In this document: one piece after another, positions 1 to 11,299 of the stretch
How the letters are laid out: the number at the start of each line of letters is the position of its first letter
How positions within the stretch are numbered: the stretch's first letter is position 1
Origin: Nageia nagi
Taxonomy: Eukaryota; Pinophyta
DNA length: 64,000 bases
Direction of reading: 5' to 3'
Assembly (NCBI GenBank): GCA_050084985.1
Contig: JBITNC010000001.1
Span: 26,040,001 to 26,104,000, forward strand
The notes under the pieces: model-generated
Databases searched by the model: none
Seen by the model: only the letters and a program-made list of their open reading frames with translations
What the model was told of the DNA's origin: nothing
Position numbers and translations under genes: made by a program

Positions 1-14
1 CTCAGCACCTTGCT

Positions 15-597
15 TCATTTTATTCTCTTCCCCTTTGATATCTTGACAATGAAGCCAAAGAACTCCTTTTTGAACTTCAAACCATCTTCCTTCCCAAGGA
101 TCCTAGACAACATCAATATCATAATCTCTACGAAGGGGTAGAAGTTGCTGCGTGGAGCATTGATAAGAGCATTCCCTTTCAAGACATGATGCTCTTCAAG
201 CATCCAATCTTTGATCGTTACCGCTGCCCTGTTGGTAGACTGATAATGAGCTAGTGACTTTGCTTTATTGCATTCAAAATTCCCTTCCCCTATCCATTGG
301 AATGCTTTCTTGATTGCCTTGGGATTGAAATATATGATAACGTCTCCCTTGATGCCCCTTAGCACTCTTTCACCCTTCTTCCAATGTTGGCTCACTTCAA
401 TGCATAGTTTTGGGAAATGAACTACGAAAGTGATGGTGAGACCGGAGAAGAACACAACGTCCTTTTTCAACACATCCACCTTTGTGCTATGGATCTTCTC
501 TCTCATTTGCATGGGATCAACCTTTTGCCCATCCTTTTCTCCAATAGTGGCAAACCCATTCCTCAAAAACCTAGCCCCTTGCTCCAAGGGCTTTTGT
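15..597 (-). pseudogene. Retroelement ORF, downstream part (gag-like, unrecognised)
   Basis: About 195 codons are open in one frame, ending at TGA near position 15. I recognise no domain. The product is basic and lysine-rich, without zinc knuckle, protease or RT motifs, as expected of the N-terminal part of a plant retroelement polyprotein. The apparent ATG at 605 lies inside the last bases of the inserted LTR and is not the original start. The true N-terminus is the segment at 1904-1997, and the two join in the same frame once the LTR and one 5-bp duplicate are removed. The terminal TGA may be a decayed Trp codon, with the polyprotein continuing off the window. Confidence 0.55.
593..597. repeat. 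Target duplication, left copy (tttgt)
   Basis: This pentamer abuts the solo LTR and is paired with cttgc at 1904-1908 (three of five identical, two C/T differences). Removing the LTR and one copy keeps the surrounding ORF in frame. Confidence 0.5.
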
Positions 598-1903
598 TGT
601 AACATCCCTTTTGTACTATAGAAAAATAATGTAAGAACAAAAAGGGACGTCTTAATAACATCCCTTTTGGAGTTTGTTTTGTAGTTTGATTTGTGGTTTG
701 TTTTGTATAACTTGGGATAGGAATTAATTGGTCCATGGATCTCACTGTGAGCCCCTAGTGGGACGTATCCCTCCCAAGTGTAGAATAGGATAAATTAATG
801 TGCTTGGAGATCCCGGACTTGATTGTGGGAATCCCCAGATCTTGTATGCATTGATTAGCAAAGATAAAGGTTCACATGCTTGCGCTAGCCTTGGGAGCGC
901 CCTAGACCCCACATTGGCCATTACAGACTCCTAGGCTTCCACACATGACTCCTAGACCCTCATGGGCATGCGTGGCACCCCTAGACCGTTCGCTAGCATT
1001 TATGGCACCAAGGAATCCCACGTTGGCATGCTTGAAACCTAGGCACCCATGTTGGCATGCTTGACACCTAAGCACCCACGTTGGCATGCTTGACACCTAA
1101 GCACCCACATTGGCATGCCTAACACCTAGGCTCCCATGTTGGGTATTCCGGGCCCTCAGGAGGCTAATGTTGAGCCTAGTGATGATTCCGAGTTGAGATC
1201 CAAGACCTGGTGAAGAGTATAAGAAGACTTGGAGGCTCATTTTCTAGAGAGACTTGATCATTATACCTTTACACTTCTACATTTTCTAGTGGACACAAAC
1301 TTAGTGGAGCGCTAAGTGTATTCCTTAGGTGGAGCACCTAAGAGGGTTGTCAAGCTGAGGGATCTTGGCAATCTACGGAATTGGTGGAGCACCTTTGTCC
1401 ATTCGGTGGTATCCGAGGAGTCGTCTTTACCACTTGCGTGGTTATCCAGATTTGAGAAGGGCCCCATCGGTGGGGAGGAGTCAGATTGTGAGGAGGTGCT
1501 ACTATCCCACGTCTGTCCAACAACATCAGGAGAATTCGTCTGGCCCACTTCAGCTCCCAGGAGGCTGACGTCAACCCTTTGGGCTTGGTTTTGTATTATT
1601 TCTCATTGTTCATCAATAAGACAAGCCATGGGCATTTGGATCTTAGCTATTGCATTGTACCTGTTCATATGTTGGCATCATTTGGCCTCATTTGCATGTG
1701 TGTGTCCAACGTTGGCATTGATAGCTTGTAATAGTTGTTTATTGTTGATATTGGCCCATCGTTGGCATTATTTGGTTGTATTGTGCTTGTGGAAGCCCGA
1801 TGTTGGCACTCTAGGGTTTGAGTTGTGGAAATCAGATACCCTAGTTTGATTAATTTTGTAATGATTCACTGATATTTGCTTGAGATCCGTTTGGATCGTT
1901 ACA
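598..1903 (+). mobile_element. Solo LTR of a Ty3/gypsy-type element
   Basis: This 1306-bp block starts TGTAACATCCC and ends GGATCGTTACA, giving TG...CA ends with inverted termini, and interrupts an ORF. Flanking pentamers are tttgt (593-597) and cttgc (1904-1908), which match at three of five positions. Both differences are C/T, consistent with a decayed 5-bp target duplication. No internal region or second LTR accompanies it, so it is best read as a solo LTR left by recombination. A TATA-like TATAAGAA lies near 1218. Plus orientation is chosen from the TGTAACATCC start and is less certain than the boundaries. Confidence 0.7.
1017..1140 (+). repeat. Minisatellite in the solo LTR (29-bp unit)
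   Basis: About four tandem copies of a 29-bp unit containing CACGTTGGCATGCTTGACAC are present. More degenerate copies extend left to about 902. The core GTTGGCAT recurs dispersed at 1650-1810 in the same LTR. Confidence 0.8.
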
Positions 1904-1997
1904 CTTGCCTCTCACATATTGGAATGATACAGTCTTCCTTCAACCTCTCGAGCTCCCTTGCACTCTCCTTGGCCGCACTACTCCTTGAGCTAGTCAT
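1904..1997 (-). pseudogene. Retroelement ORF, N-terminal part
   Basis: An ATG at 1995-1997 (minus strand) opens 31 codons beginning MTSSRSSAAKES and rich in charged residues. The frame runs straight into the solo LTR at 1903 and resumes in the same frame at 597. This ATG is preferred as the start because it lies downstream of a TATA box and a stop-containing leader in the minus direction. It is the real N-terminus of the 15-597 ORF. No family is recognised. Confidence 0.55.
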
Positions 1998-2217
1998 CTT
2001 GGCCGAATGGGTGATATGTGTCTTTAAATGTGATGCTCAAGCTTCCTTGGACGATACCCCTTCAACGTTGCCTTAGTCTTGCTCCCCAAATACCCATGTG
2101 TGCTTTGAAGGGTGATGATGCAAATTTGAAGCCCTAATTTTGCTTTACTTCCTCACTTTGGTGCATAAGATGAAGTGGAGAAATGATTTGATTTGGAAAA
2201 ATAAGGGACTCCCCCTT

Positions 2218-2227
2218 GTATTTATAC
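2218..2227 (-). promoter_or_regulatory. TATA box of element H LTR
   Basis: The minus strand reads GTATAAATAC, about 220 bp upstream of the ORF start at 1997 and directly downstream of the palindrome array. It is consistent with a U3/R promoter driving the minus-strand ORF. Confidence 0.5.
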
Positions 2228-2363
2228 CACAAAATTAGGTCTTTTGCAAACCCTAGTTGGCCATGTTGAGGATAAATTCAATCTTAGTTGTCTGAGTGGC
2301 CAACCTAGGGATTTCGAGCTTGGTGCTAGACGTAGGGGAGAGAAAACACTTCCAGGGTAGGCA

Positions 2364-3187
2364 CATGCCCAAAAAGGATAAGATTGTCTTTTTGGATCAT
2401 GTGCTTAGCGTGGAGGTTCTTGTGCTTTGCATGCATGTTATCCCGACACTTCAATTTGTCCACTTTGACCTTGCATCATCTGGATTTGTCTTTTCTAGTG
2501 CTCAAAGTTGCTTGATTTCCACTTCAAACCTCTCCAGGAATCCTCAAGAAGCCAAGTGCATCCTCCAAAATGACAAGATTTTGTCTTTTTGAAATTTGTG
2601 CCCAACTTCCAATCATCCCAGCTTGAGCGCATGTCCCAAAAAGATAAGATTTTGTCTTTTTGAGGCATGCGTTGGGTTGCTCTTGCCCAATTTGACTTGT
2701 TTTGGAGCCTTAGCAAGTGGGATTTAGCCAAAATTTCTCATTTGTCTGGTATTGGACACTCCCTAGGTCGGCTGCCTGCCGCAAGAAGTCAAGATTGTCT
2801 TTTGAAACCATGCGCCTGCGCCCTTGGTCATGCCTGAGCCAGATGCTAGCTTGAAAAGGCTATGCTTTAGCCAAATTTCACTTTGAGCTCAATCTGGATG
2901 CCCTCCTGCCTTGAGCGCATGCTCCCAAAAGACAAGATTTTGTCTTTTTGGGAGGTGTGCTCAACCTTAGAGTGCTTCAACTTCATTTTTTCACCTTTGA
3001 GTTCATCTTGGGTGTCTTTCTATTCTAGGTGCATGCCCCCAAAAGACAAGAATTTGTCTTCTTGAGGCATGCACCTAGCCTGAAGTTGCTCCAGTTTGCT
3101 CCCTTCAACCTTCATTCCAACTCAGGCGGCTCCTAGGTCTAGGCGCATGTCCCAAAAAGACAAAATTGTCTTTTTGAGGCATGTGCT
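2364..3187. repeat. Array of seven ~42-bp palindromes
   Basis: Seven imperfect inverted repeats share one plan: a GCATG...CATGC outer pair, CCCAAAAAGACAA as one inner arm and TTGTCTTTTTGAGG as the other. Copies lie at about 2364-2401, 2558-2601, 2629-2670, 2771-2813, 2917-2960, 3031-3072 and 3145-3187, spaced 70-200 bp apart. Intervening DNA is only loosely similar, so the palindrome is the better preserved part of each unit. The array lies upstream of the minus-strand TATA box, where U3 enhancer repeats would sit. Each copy could form a hairpin in RNA or bind a dimeric factor (inference). Confidence 0.9.
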
Positions 3188-3470
3188 GGGCCTTGGGATA
3201 GCCCAGTTTCACTTTGGTCGGCTTGGACTTGACCTGGGTTTCCCTACTTTGCCTAAATTTGACTTATGGTTTCCAGATTTAATCATTTTTTGAAGAATTT
3301 TTGCCTTTGTTTGACATGGCTAAGACCGGATGGACGATAACACTTAGGCTTGAGATGATAGGCGTGATAACCAAGTAGGTGAAACTTTGAAATAGGCATG
3401 ACATAAACATGACACTGTGTGGAACAGAGTTGTAGTGGGTCCCCTGGCGTGTGTTGTGTTAGTCACAACA

Positions 3471-4025
3471 TTCTATGCTTGTCGTCAATAGATATGTTGT
3501 TCTTATTCTGTCAACCGAATCATTAGTGACCTAGTAGCAATGTTACTTGGATATTTTATTATGTCTCACATGGGCTATAATTGTAAAGATATTATCTATT
3601 TATGCAAGTTTGTTTTCATTGTAGCTGTCTTTAAGCATCACAAGTACAAAGTTATTGATACAGGACATAAACAGTTATCACACTAATTCTTCCTTTAACT
3701 TTTGCTTTTAATGCATTTGGATATATGTTTGTTTGATCCGTCTTAAACTATACTTTAGGATTATGTTAATGTGAGATGTTGACTCAAAGTCACTGTTCTT
3801 GTTTAAAACAATCGTAAAAGTTTCTTTCTTTTACAAAACTTCATTCCTTGTGGAATTTACAATTATAATATTAGATAGTGTTTATTATTGATTGGTTTTG
3901 GAATGTTAAAGTAATCCAATATGGTGATTTAGCTGGTAGATGTAGCCTAACAAAGATGATCATAAGCATCTGCATTTAAGATTAATGTTAATTCAAACTT
4001 TTAACTATTTGCTTGTGACTCTCAG
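3471..4025 (+). other. Intron upstream of the first visible ferredoxin exon
   Basis: AT-rich non-coding sequence ends in a pyrimidine-rich tract and the acceptor CTCAG at 4025. No transit-peptide or other upstream exon could be recognised here. The intron presumably extends left through retroelement H. Confidence 0.6.
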
Positions 4026-4664
4026 GATCTCCGTGACATTTGTTGGTAAGGATGGTGAGGAAAATACTATCCAGGTGCCAGTTGGAATGTCAATGCTTGA
4101 AGCTGCTCATCAAAATGACATAGATCTTGAAGGTGCCAAAACATCATTATCATTGTCATTGTGGTCCAAATGTAGTCTTTACTGGCTTTATGAAATCTTT
4201 TATGCTCTAAATCATTTGGTCTTGTTTGTTAGGAGCATGTGAAGGATCGGTTGCTTGTTCTACTTGTCATGTCATAGTAATGGTATGTGAAAGACGACAA
4301 AAATTGAGATTGTGTTTTTCCATGGTTTTAGTTTTCCTTTCTTTCAGTGTCCAATGGGTGTTTCCTATGTTATAGCATGAGAGTTATTATAACAAGCTAG
4401 AGGAACCAACAGATGAAGAGAATGATATGCTAGATCTAGCTTTTGGTCTTACTGAAACGTGAGTTTTTTCAATTACTTTTGAATTTAGTTTTTATAATTG
4501 TTCCATGTATCTGGTACTGGATTTGTTAATCTTGTTTTGGTGTTTGCAGCTCTCGGCTAGGCTGTCAGTTAATTGCTAGGCCAGAACTTGATGGATTGAG
4601 ACTTGCTTTGCCTGCGGCTACTAGAAATTTTGCTGTTGATGGATACATTGCCAAGCCCCACTAA
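4026..4664 (+). CDS. Mitochondrial adrenodoxin-type [2Fe-2S] ferredoxin, 3' four exons
   Basis: This is an electron carrier of the mitochondrial matrix, of the plant MFDX/adrenodoxin type. The family passes electrons from an NADPH-dependent reductase to Fe-S cluster assembly and biotin synthesis. Exons are 4026-4132, 4233-4282, 4376-4458 and 4550-4664 (TAA). All introns (91-100 bp) are GT-AG and phases match throughout. The 117 visible residues start ISVTFVGKDGEE and end DGYIAKPH. Cluster ligands are present as C-X5-C-X2-C-X37-C, followed by the typical DEENDMLDLAFGLTET and RLGCQ segments. The first exon starts in phase 2, so upstream exons encoding the transit peptide are missing from the window. 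Nothing is broken in the visible part, so the gene may be functional. Confidence 0.95.
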
Positions 4665-4787
4665 GTAATGGCAAGTCAAGAGGAATACAACTTGTTGCAA
4701 TATTTTCTTGCTTTTTGTCTGCACGGACTATTGCATTGGCGTGATAAGATTTGCAATCTATTTATTTACGTTATTTTTATAGCTGCG

Positions 4788-4793
4788 AATAAA
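4788..4793 (+). terminator. Polyadenylation signal of the ferredoxin gene
   Basis: AATAAA lies 124 bp after the stop codon, preceded by a T-rich 3' UTR, which is a normal placement for a plant poly(A) signal. Confidence 0.6.
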
Positions 4794-6774
4794 TATGTCA
4801 AAGAGTAACTTTTGCTTCATTTCATATTGATAAGAAGTGATTTATGTCAAACACTAATATATGAATATTGTATACATATGTGGATGTTCTTTTATAAGAA
4901 CTTGGCCATATTTTTCAAGAACAGAAGTGATTCTATGAATGCCACGAATATTATTAGAATTGTAGTGGTAAGGTTGAATTTGGTGAAGGGTCAAGTAAGA
5001 ATACAAGTTAAGCAAATATTTTTTGCAAATATCAATAGATTCAATCAACTCTAACATGTAAGTATTCCAAACAGTTAAAAATGCCATTTTAGAAATCGAG
5101 ACATACTAGGTATTACAAACAGTTATTTTAGAGATTGTGAAACATTTTCGGTATTACAAACGCTTTGAAAAGTATGCCCAAGGAGGAAAGCACAACGAAA
5201 ATAAAAAAAGTGGGAACTTTCATCTCTCATTTAATAAAGTTAATTAAAGATTATATGATAGGCTGCAAATGGTCAAGTGATAGTGGAGAGTCTGAAAACT
5301 ATGATTATAATTGGGAAAATTTGTCTTCTCAACGTTTAACCAGGTTGCAAGGAAAAAAGTTGGACTTGGTAAAATTAAAAAGTATTTTAATGAATTGCAT
5401 ATGTTTCAATCTACGTTTAAATAATTAATCTAGTATAAAAATAGCTGTTTCTATGAAATTTGATACTAGAAGGTGATAAAAGAATCCATCGGGATTGTAG
5501 GAAAACGGTCATATTGAAGATCCTGAAAATATGATTATAATTGGAAAATTTGATCTTGATCAATATTTAATTAGGTTCTAATGAATGGATATGCAAAATA
5601 AAAAATATTTTGATATATTACATATTATTTTATCTACATTTAAATAAATAATTCAATATAATATTAGTTGTTTATGAAATAAAATCTATAAGGAATGTTT
5701 ATCATTGAAATTTGAAATTGAAATTTCGTAGGTGAAAATAAAAGGGTCGTTGGGATTATAGAAAGACATATATAAGAAAAGCAAGGGAGTTTCTAGAGTG
5801 TCTTCAATGTGTAAGAATGTAAAGTATATAAAATAGGAAGTTTACATATGGAGAATCTAGAGGTTTTTTCAACATTTGATTTAGGAAAGAAGTTCACGAT
5901 GAGAAAGTAAGCTTAATTTGTTTAATTGTAAGATGTCAAGAGTAGCTTTTTAAAAAATGGAAAAAAGATGCAATAAGTTTGAAACTCGTTATGTTGTGAG
6001 ATTTATTAATGATCACTTTTTGAATTTCAACACAATTGTAATTCCTTGTTTTTTTTTGTGGATCTTTGTACCCATTGTTGTTTCAAGCCATTGTCAACGG
6101 GCTGTGCTAGCAGAACGATTGTGATATATATGGTCTCTTCATTGGGCTTAGGCATTAGAGCTGTGGAAACCCTTGGGCATTGGAGTTATGTATTGGGCGT
6201 TTTATCGTTATGAAACCTAGGCCCCTTGCCATTGATGTGGCAGATCCCTCATTGCATATCCACTATTGGTGCATTCATTTTTTGTTGCACTCACCTGAAA
6301 CCTCCTAGCATGTAGATAAAAAATTTGAATTTCTTGATGTTGGACTTCCATTGTTAGACGATTGTTGTACTTGTTCCACCACTCCTAATGACTCTTTGTC
6401 CCTATTGCCTTAACTTCAAAATTTAAATTTAAAGTTAGATTTTCCATTCAAAAACTTAAATTTAAGCTTATACATAAATTTAAACCTAAAAAGTCCAAAA
6501 TTTAAATTTATAATTATCTTCCATCTAGATTTACTTTATTTTAGAATCTAAACTAATACAAAAGGAAAGGATTAAAAAATACAAGGTTAAAAAATCATGT
6601 CATTCCAAAGTTTTTGTGGTTGAACGTTTAGATCAAATCTAATTTTATTTCTCTTTAGTTAAAGGTGGTCGTCTTTTTCCCCTATGATCGAGAGCTACTC
6701 TCAAATAAGGATCAAGGGCCTAAAGTGTGTTGACATTGGATTATTTTTTAGCCATACTAATTTCAACAAATATG
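4794..6774. other. AT-rich spacer with a degenerate duplication
   Basis: I see no gene. A short ORF at 5165-5428 contains IGCKW, a string common at the start of copia RT, but nothing convincing follows. Two diverged copies of a roughly 230-bp unit lie in tandem (about 5270-5510 and 5500-5760), each with a GATTATAATTGG core and a TCTACGTTTAAATAA-like end. The stretch 5815-5905 resembles 61,135-61,250, which lies in a copia remnant, so this may be a decayed copia piece. Confidence 0.4.
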
Positions 6775-6796
6775 CCCCCCCCCCCCCCCCCCCCCC
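6775..6796 (+). repeat. C22 homopolymer
   Basis: Twenty-two consecutive C residues are followed by AAAAAGAAAAA in otherwise AT-rich DNA. Length is prone to sequencing error and slippage. Confidence 0.95.
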
Positions 6797-6799
6797 AAA

Positions 6800-9700
6800 A
6801 AGAAAAATTGAGATGTTGACGTTGGCAACATTGACCCCACAAACAACTTGAACCTCATGGAATAAGAACTCACTTCGAGAATTGAAGACCTTGTCACAAT
6901 CGAAGGGTATGGCCTTGAAAAGTTGTTCAAATGAAGAATTGACTCACTAAAGTTAGTAGTCTCTAACAATTCAAAACCAGCAAACTGTTATATCTATACA
7001 AGCTAAACAAATCATGCAACTGCAAAAACATACCTTCGAGTTACAATCCAAACATAATTGGATAGTATAGAAGCTCTTATTGTAGAACAAAAGGATAGAT
7101 TGAGCCAACTTGAACACTCTCAAGGTCCCCCTTAACAAAAATCTCACAATAGTAAATTAAGACTAAACACTCTAATATGTTGGCACAATAGTAGTCCATC
7201 CAAAAATAGGTAGAGGAACAAAAATCATCGATACAAGTTGTTAAACGAAATAAACCCCCATCAATGGTTGAAATGACAATATATGTGAAATTTGAAGTGA
7301 AGAAGATGTATCATACTAAGGAGCTCAATCTCCAATTTCGCGAACTTCCAACATCAATATACCCATTACATGCTGATCACACTTTCCGACATGAAACCTT
7401 GGAACTGAAAGGTATCACCCTCAATAAGCCTTAAAGCCAAGAGGAAATCATTCAGTCTTTTGGATAAGGTATTCCTTGATGAAGACTTGACTATCCTTTG
7501 AAGCAAAAGAGTTTGGATATGTGATATTCCATTGGCATGGACTAAACCTTGGTGCATATTAGCATGATGCTAGACATCAAGTCCTTGATCTCAATCCAAA
7601 ATTGTTGCATGGAATTGTGGTGGTTCTTTATTCTCTTATTTGGGCTCATTGAATGATGTAATTGGTGATAAGGTCCTCATCCTCTTCACTAAAACATATG
7701 AAACACAATTGGAACCATTACCATCCTATACAACTCATTCATGGTTTTCTACCTATAGATTGTAGACTTGTAAAGGTATAAAAGGCTCTAGATGTGTTGG
7801 TTTCCTATATCATGAACGTTTGACTTCATGCATTCTTTTAGAATGCTTAGATGTTCATGCCAAATACATGTGGATCTCTCTTGATAGGAAGTCATCATCT
7901 TAATGTCTTTACATTGCTGTGTGTTACTATCCTCTTGCTTACTCATTGCATTATATTGTAGATGATGGTGACTCATCCTACTTGGATCTTTATCTTAAGG
8001 TCTCCAAATTTTTTTGTTTATGTGATATCATGTTATTAGGGGACTCCAATGCATGGAAAGACACATCTTAATGCCTCATATGATATTTCTTCATATCCTC
8101 TTTGATTGTTAGAGATTGATCTCAATGATTTAGGCCTAACATGACAAAAGGATGATGCTAGGAAATATATTACACTTTATGGAAGATGCTCAATTTAGGT
8201 GAAGCGTATGAATTGATAATCCTAAACGGGATTGCTTAATTCCCTCAATCCAATCATTGTACATGTTTCCCATCTGTTGGTGGCACTATGGGGTTGATTA
8301 TGCTCTAGCTAATCTTCCCTTTTCCTATGTCTTTGATACTCCATTGCTGTTTGATCATGCTTATCTCACCCGTACCGTTCCACTTACCACATGCCCCACC
8401 ACTCACACCCCTTCTCTTTGTCCCACTATCCCATACATCCTCTTTGACCATTATCTTAACCACATTTACACAAAAAGCTTAAACAAACATCTCACCAAAC
8501 TTCACCAAATATAAGACCACATCTTCCAAGTGGATCTTTTCTCTAAAGCCCTTTGGTAACTTGCCATCAAATCCTTCCCTCACACCATCTACACCCATCC
8601 CTTTGCCCTTGCCATGGCTGTTACCCCCACCACTCATGATTTGATAATGAATGCAAGACCCTATATAAACTCACCTACTTTTCTATGCAACACAACCCCT
8701 TTATGGCTAAAGAGGCTAAAAAAACTTATTGCAACCTCTTCAGAAACAATATGCTACTGTGAAAAGATTAAAACTCATCAATATGTTGAAGACAAATGCT
8801 AAGAGCTTTTTATGCATCTTTCTCCCTAAGTCCCCTTAATGTCTTAACATTAACCCATACATCTGATCCACTTATGTAGTTATCCTCAACATCATCCCAA
8901 ACCAACCCTTTATTATTCCCAACCCTCAAACTCATCCTTGGTATTTCTTCATTGATAAAATGGTTCTATGAGCAATTTGCAAATTCCAAACTAGTAAAAC
9001 TACTGACTCTAAAAACCTAAGTGCTAAATTTATCAAACATAATCCTGCATTTTTGGCTTCCCACATTACTAAAATTTTCAAACACATCTCTTCTCAATGC
9101 TTTCCTCCTCTTAAACCTCCAATATCATCCATCCTATTTATAAAATTGGTGACTTGCTTGATGCTAACAACTACAAAATGATTATGGTTTCCAACACCGT
9201 AGAAAACATCTTTGGCACAACTCTTTATGAATTGATATCTAGCTTTGTTTAAACACATAATCTTCTTACACCTGGTCAAGCTAGATTTCATAGAAAATAT
9301 TATATTGTTGATCACATCCTCACTCTATGGGCCATCAATGAATAATCTTGAGCAAACAAATGAAAGCTTTATTGTTATTTTGTTGACTTTCATAAAGCCT
9401 TTGATAATGTCCCTAAACATCTCCTATTCTAGAGACTTGAGAAGTTGGGGATTCCTAGAAATTTCATATCCCTTGTCATGACATTATATGAACAAGTAGT
9501 CGGCCAAGTTTGAGTTAGTTCTCACTTATTTGATAGGGTCTATAACATTATTAGTGTAAAATAAGGTTGTCCCCTCTTATCTACTCTATTTGGGCTCTAT
9601 ATTGATGAATTTGAATAATTCATATCAAACATCTTAAGCCTAATGTGGAATATTTTCTATACGATTCCATTATCTCAATTTTTCTCTTTGTAGACGACAT

Positions 9701-11290
9701 CATCTTGCTATCTCATACAAGAGTTGGGATTCAACATTAGGTTAACACCTTAAGTACCTTCTATGATACCCATAGTCTTGAAGTTAACCTTAAAAAGACA
9801 ACAATGATGTCCTTTAATATGTTAAGAGTAGATGCTTCCAAAAGCCACATGAATTTCCAAGGACAACTTATTGAGGTATTCATTTCTTGCACTTATTTAG
9901 GTGTGCTCTTCATAAGTCCTAGTTTTAGCTTGATCATAGCCTCCCAAAATATATTGAATAAAGACTATGTTATAGATGTCACACTCAAAAGTTATTTTTT
10001 TCAATTCTAGTTCTAGGATATCATGAAAAAAATTAAATTCTTCCATGTTCATATCTATCCAAACATGCTTTATGGATGTAAAGTCTGGGGGCCTAGATTG
10101 AGACACTTTAGTTGGGCTTGCATCAAGAGGGTTTTGGTTAATACGCTCTATTTGGATCAAAAGAATTGTCCCTCATTCCATCATTCTTGATGAATTTGAT
10201 GCCCCATGTTGTCCCTCACAATATTCCATGCTATCAGTCTTCTGAATAAGATCCATCACATAAATTCAATAGATCCTAACTCGAAGAGGTACCCACTCTT
10301 AGTGCTCAAATCTTCAATGCAACTTTCTAGTATAGGCATTCATTAGTGTTTGTACTCAAAATACACTTCTCTCCTACAATCCATAGGCTTAGATATCAAA
10401 TGACTATCTCCCTACCATATCCTAGTTAGGATCTTTAATCCTTCTACCAGAGTCATCAACAAAAGGATTAGGAAGGAAATCTATTTGGCTTACCTGAAAA
10501 CAACATGGATTGAACCAGAAAAACCACTTTCATCAGAGATCTTGCATGATCTTTAGGTTTACTATATAAAGATAATGGTTCTATTGTCATCCATAATTAC
10601 ATCAAGCTACACCGCATGGTCTCCGTTTCCCCCTTGGCTAGATAAGTATTTACTCATGCCATCTTCATATTGAGACAAACCACCACATCCCTAGAGATTA
10701 GTGTATATTCAAACTGTGCAACATGTAGTGAGAGTTTGAAGAATATTTCATATTCATTTGCCCCATCTATTATGAAATTTGAGGTTGGTTCCATTGCTTA
10801 TTCAGAGGTTTCCACAGTGAAATCGTAGATGAATTATGAAGAAAAAAATGCATCGTGCTTTATAAGCCATAAACCTTAGAGAAAAAATGATCATCGATAG
10901 ATTCTATAACATATTAAGATCTATCCTTATTACATCCTATTTTCAATCGTAAGAAGCTATGAATTAGAAGCATCATATATACCTTGAAGATTCTAGATGG
11001 ATCACACTTCAATCTATTATTACTAAACCCATTAGGGTTAATTTCTTTGGTCATAATATTAGAATATTTTTCTTAACCTCAAATGCTAATAGAACCCCTT
11101 GACTGAGATATATAAGCTTGCTATCTCATTCAAAATTGTTGTATTTTGAAACTCTTTTATTTACCTCACTTTCACACATAGAGTTGCGCTAAGTGCTCCC
11201 TTGCTCTTATTATATGTATTTTTATTCAGTCCTGTTGGCCATTTTTGATCACTTGTGAACATTAATATAAAATTTTAATTTATTTTAGAT
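6800..11290 (+). mobile_element. Non-LTR retrotransposon (LINE F), decayed
   Basis: An endonuclease domain, a reverse transcriptase and a C-terminal Cys-rich segment follow in order on the plus strand from about 7607. The 3' part (about 9950-11,290) has two further copies in the window (11,300-12,250 minus; 61,660-62,590 plus). The part before 7607 could hold ORF1 but I cannot identify a domain in it. The 5' boundary is uncertain and no target duplication was found. Confidence 0.8.
7607..10190 (+). pseudogene. LINE F ORF2: endonuclease + reverse transcriptase
   Basis: Encoded in pieces across several frames. The AP-type endonuclease begins with WNCGGS (usual WNVRGL) at about 7607, passes CVGFLYHE, has GDSNA (usual GDFNA) near 8040, and ends with a VDYALAN...FDHAYL segment matching the IDY...SDH end of the domain. 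The RT follows: a YKIGDCLDANNYKMI start near 9130, LTPGQARFHRKYYIVDHILTL near 9265, VDFHKAFDNVPKHLL near 9385, GCPLLSTLFGLYID near 9565 and the active-site FVDDIILLS near 9690. LYGCKVWGPRLRH near 10,070 closes it. Many stops and frameshifts make it non-functional. Clade is uncertain. Confidence 0.85.
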
Positions 11291-11299
11291 GGATGGTTT

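Larger units (their letters stand above)
15..3470 (-). mobile_element. Partial LTR retroelement (H) running off the left edge
   Basis: Read on the minus strand, position 3470 begins TGTTGTGACT, a terminus typical of Ty3/gypsy LTRs. A U3-like stretch with seven palindromes, a TATA box (2218-2227), a leader and an ORF starting at 1997 follow and continue to position 15. No second LTR or target duplication is visible because the element leaves the window, so the boundary at 3470 and the class are inferred. It lies antisense to the ferredoxin gene and probably inside one of its introns. A solo LTR (598-1903) is inserted in its ORF. Confidence 0.5.

Noticed and set aside
1316-1849. A 177-codon plus-strand ORF inside the solo LTR
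   Set aside because: It overlaps repeat-rich LTR sequence, has low-complexity composition and no recognisable domain, and other frames across the same interval are also open. Chance ORF.
5165-5428. An 87-codon plus-strand ORF as a small host gene
   Set aside because: No domain, no supporting gene structure, and a diverged tandem duplicate with stops follows. At most a decayed copia piece.
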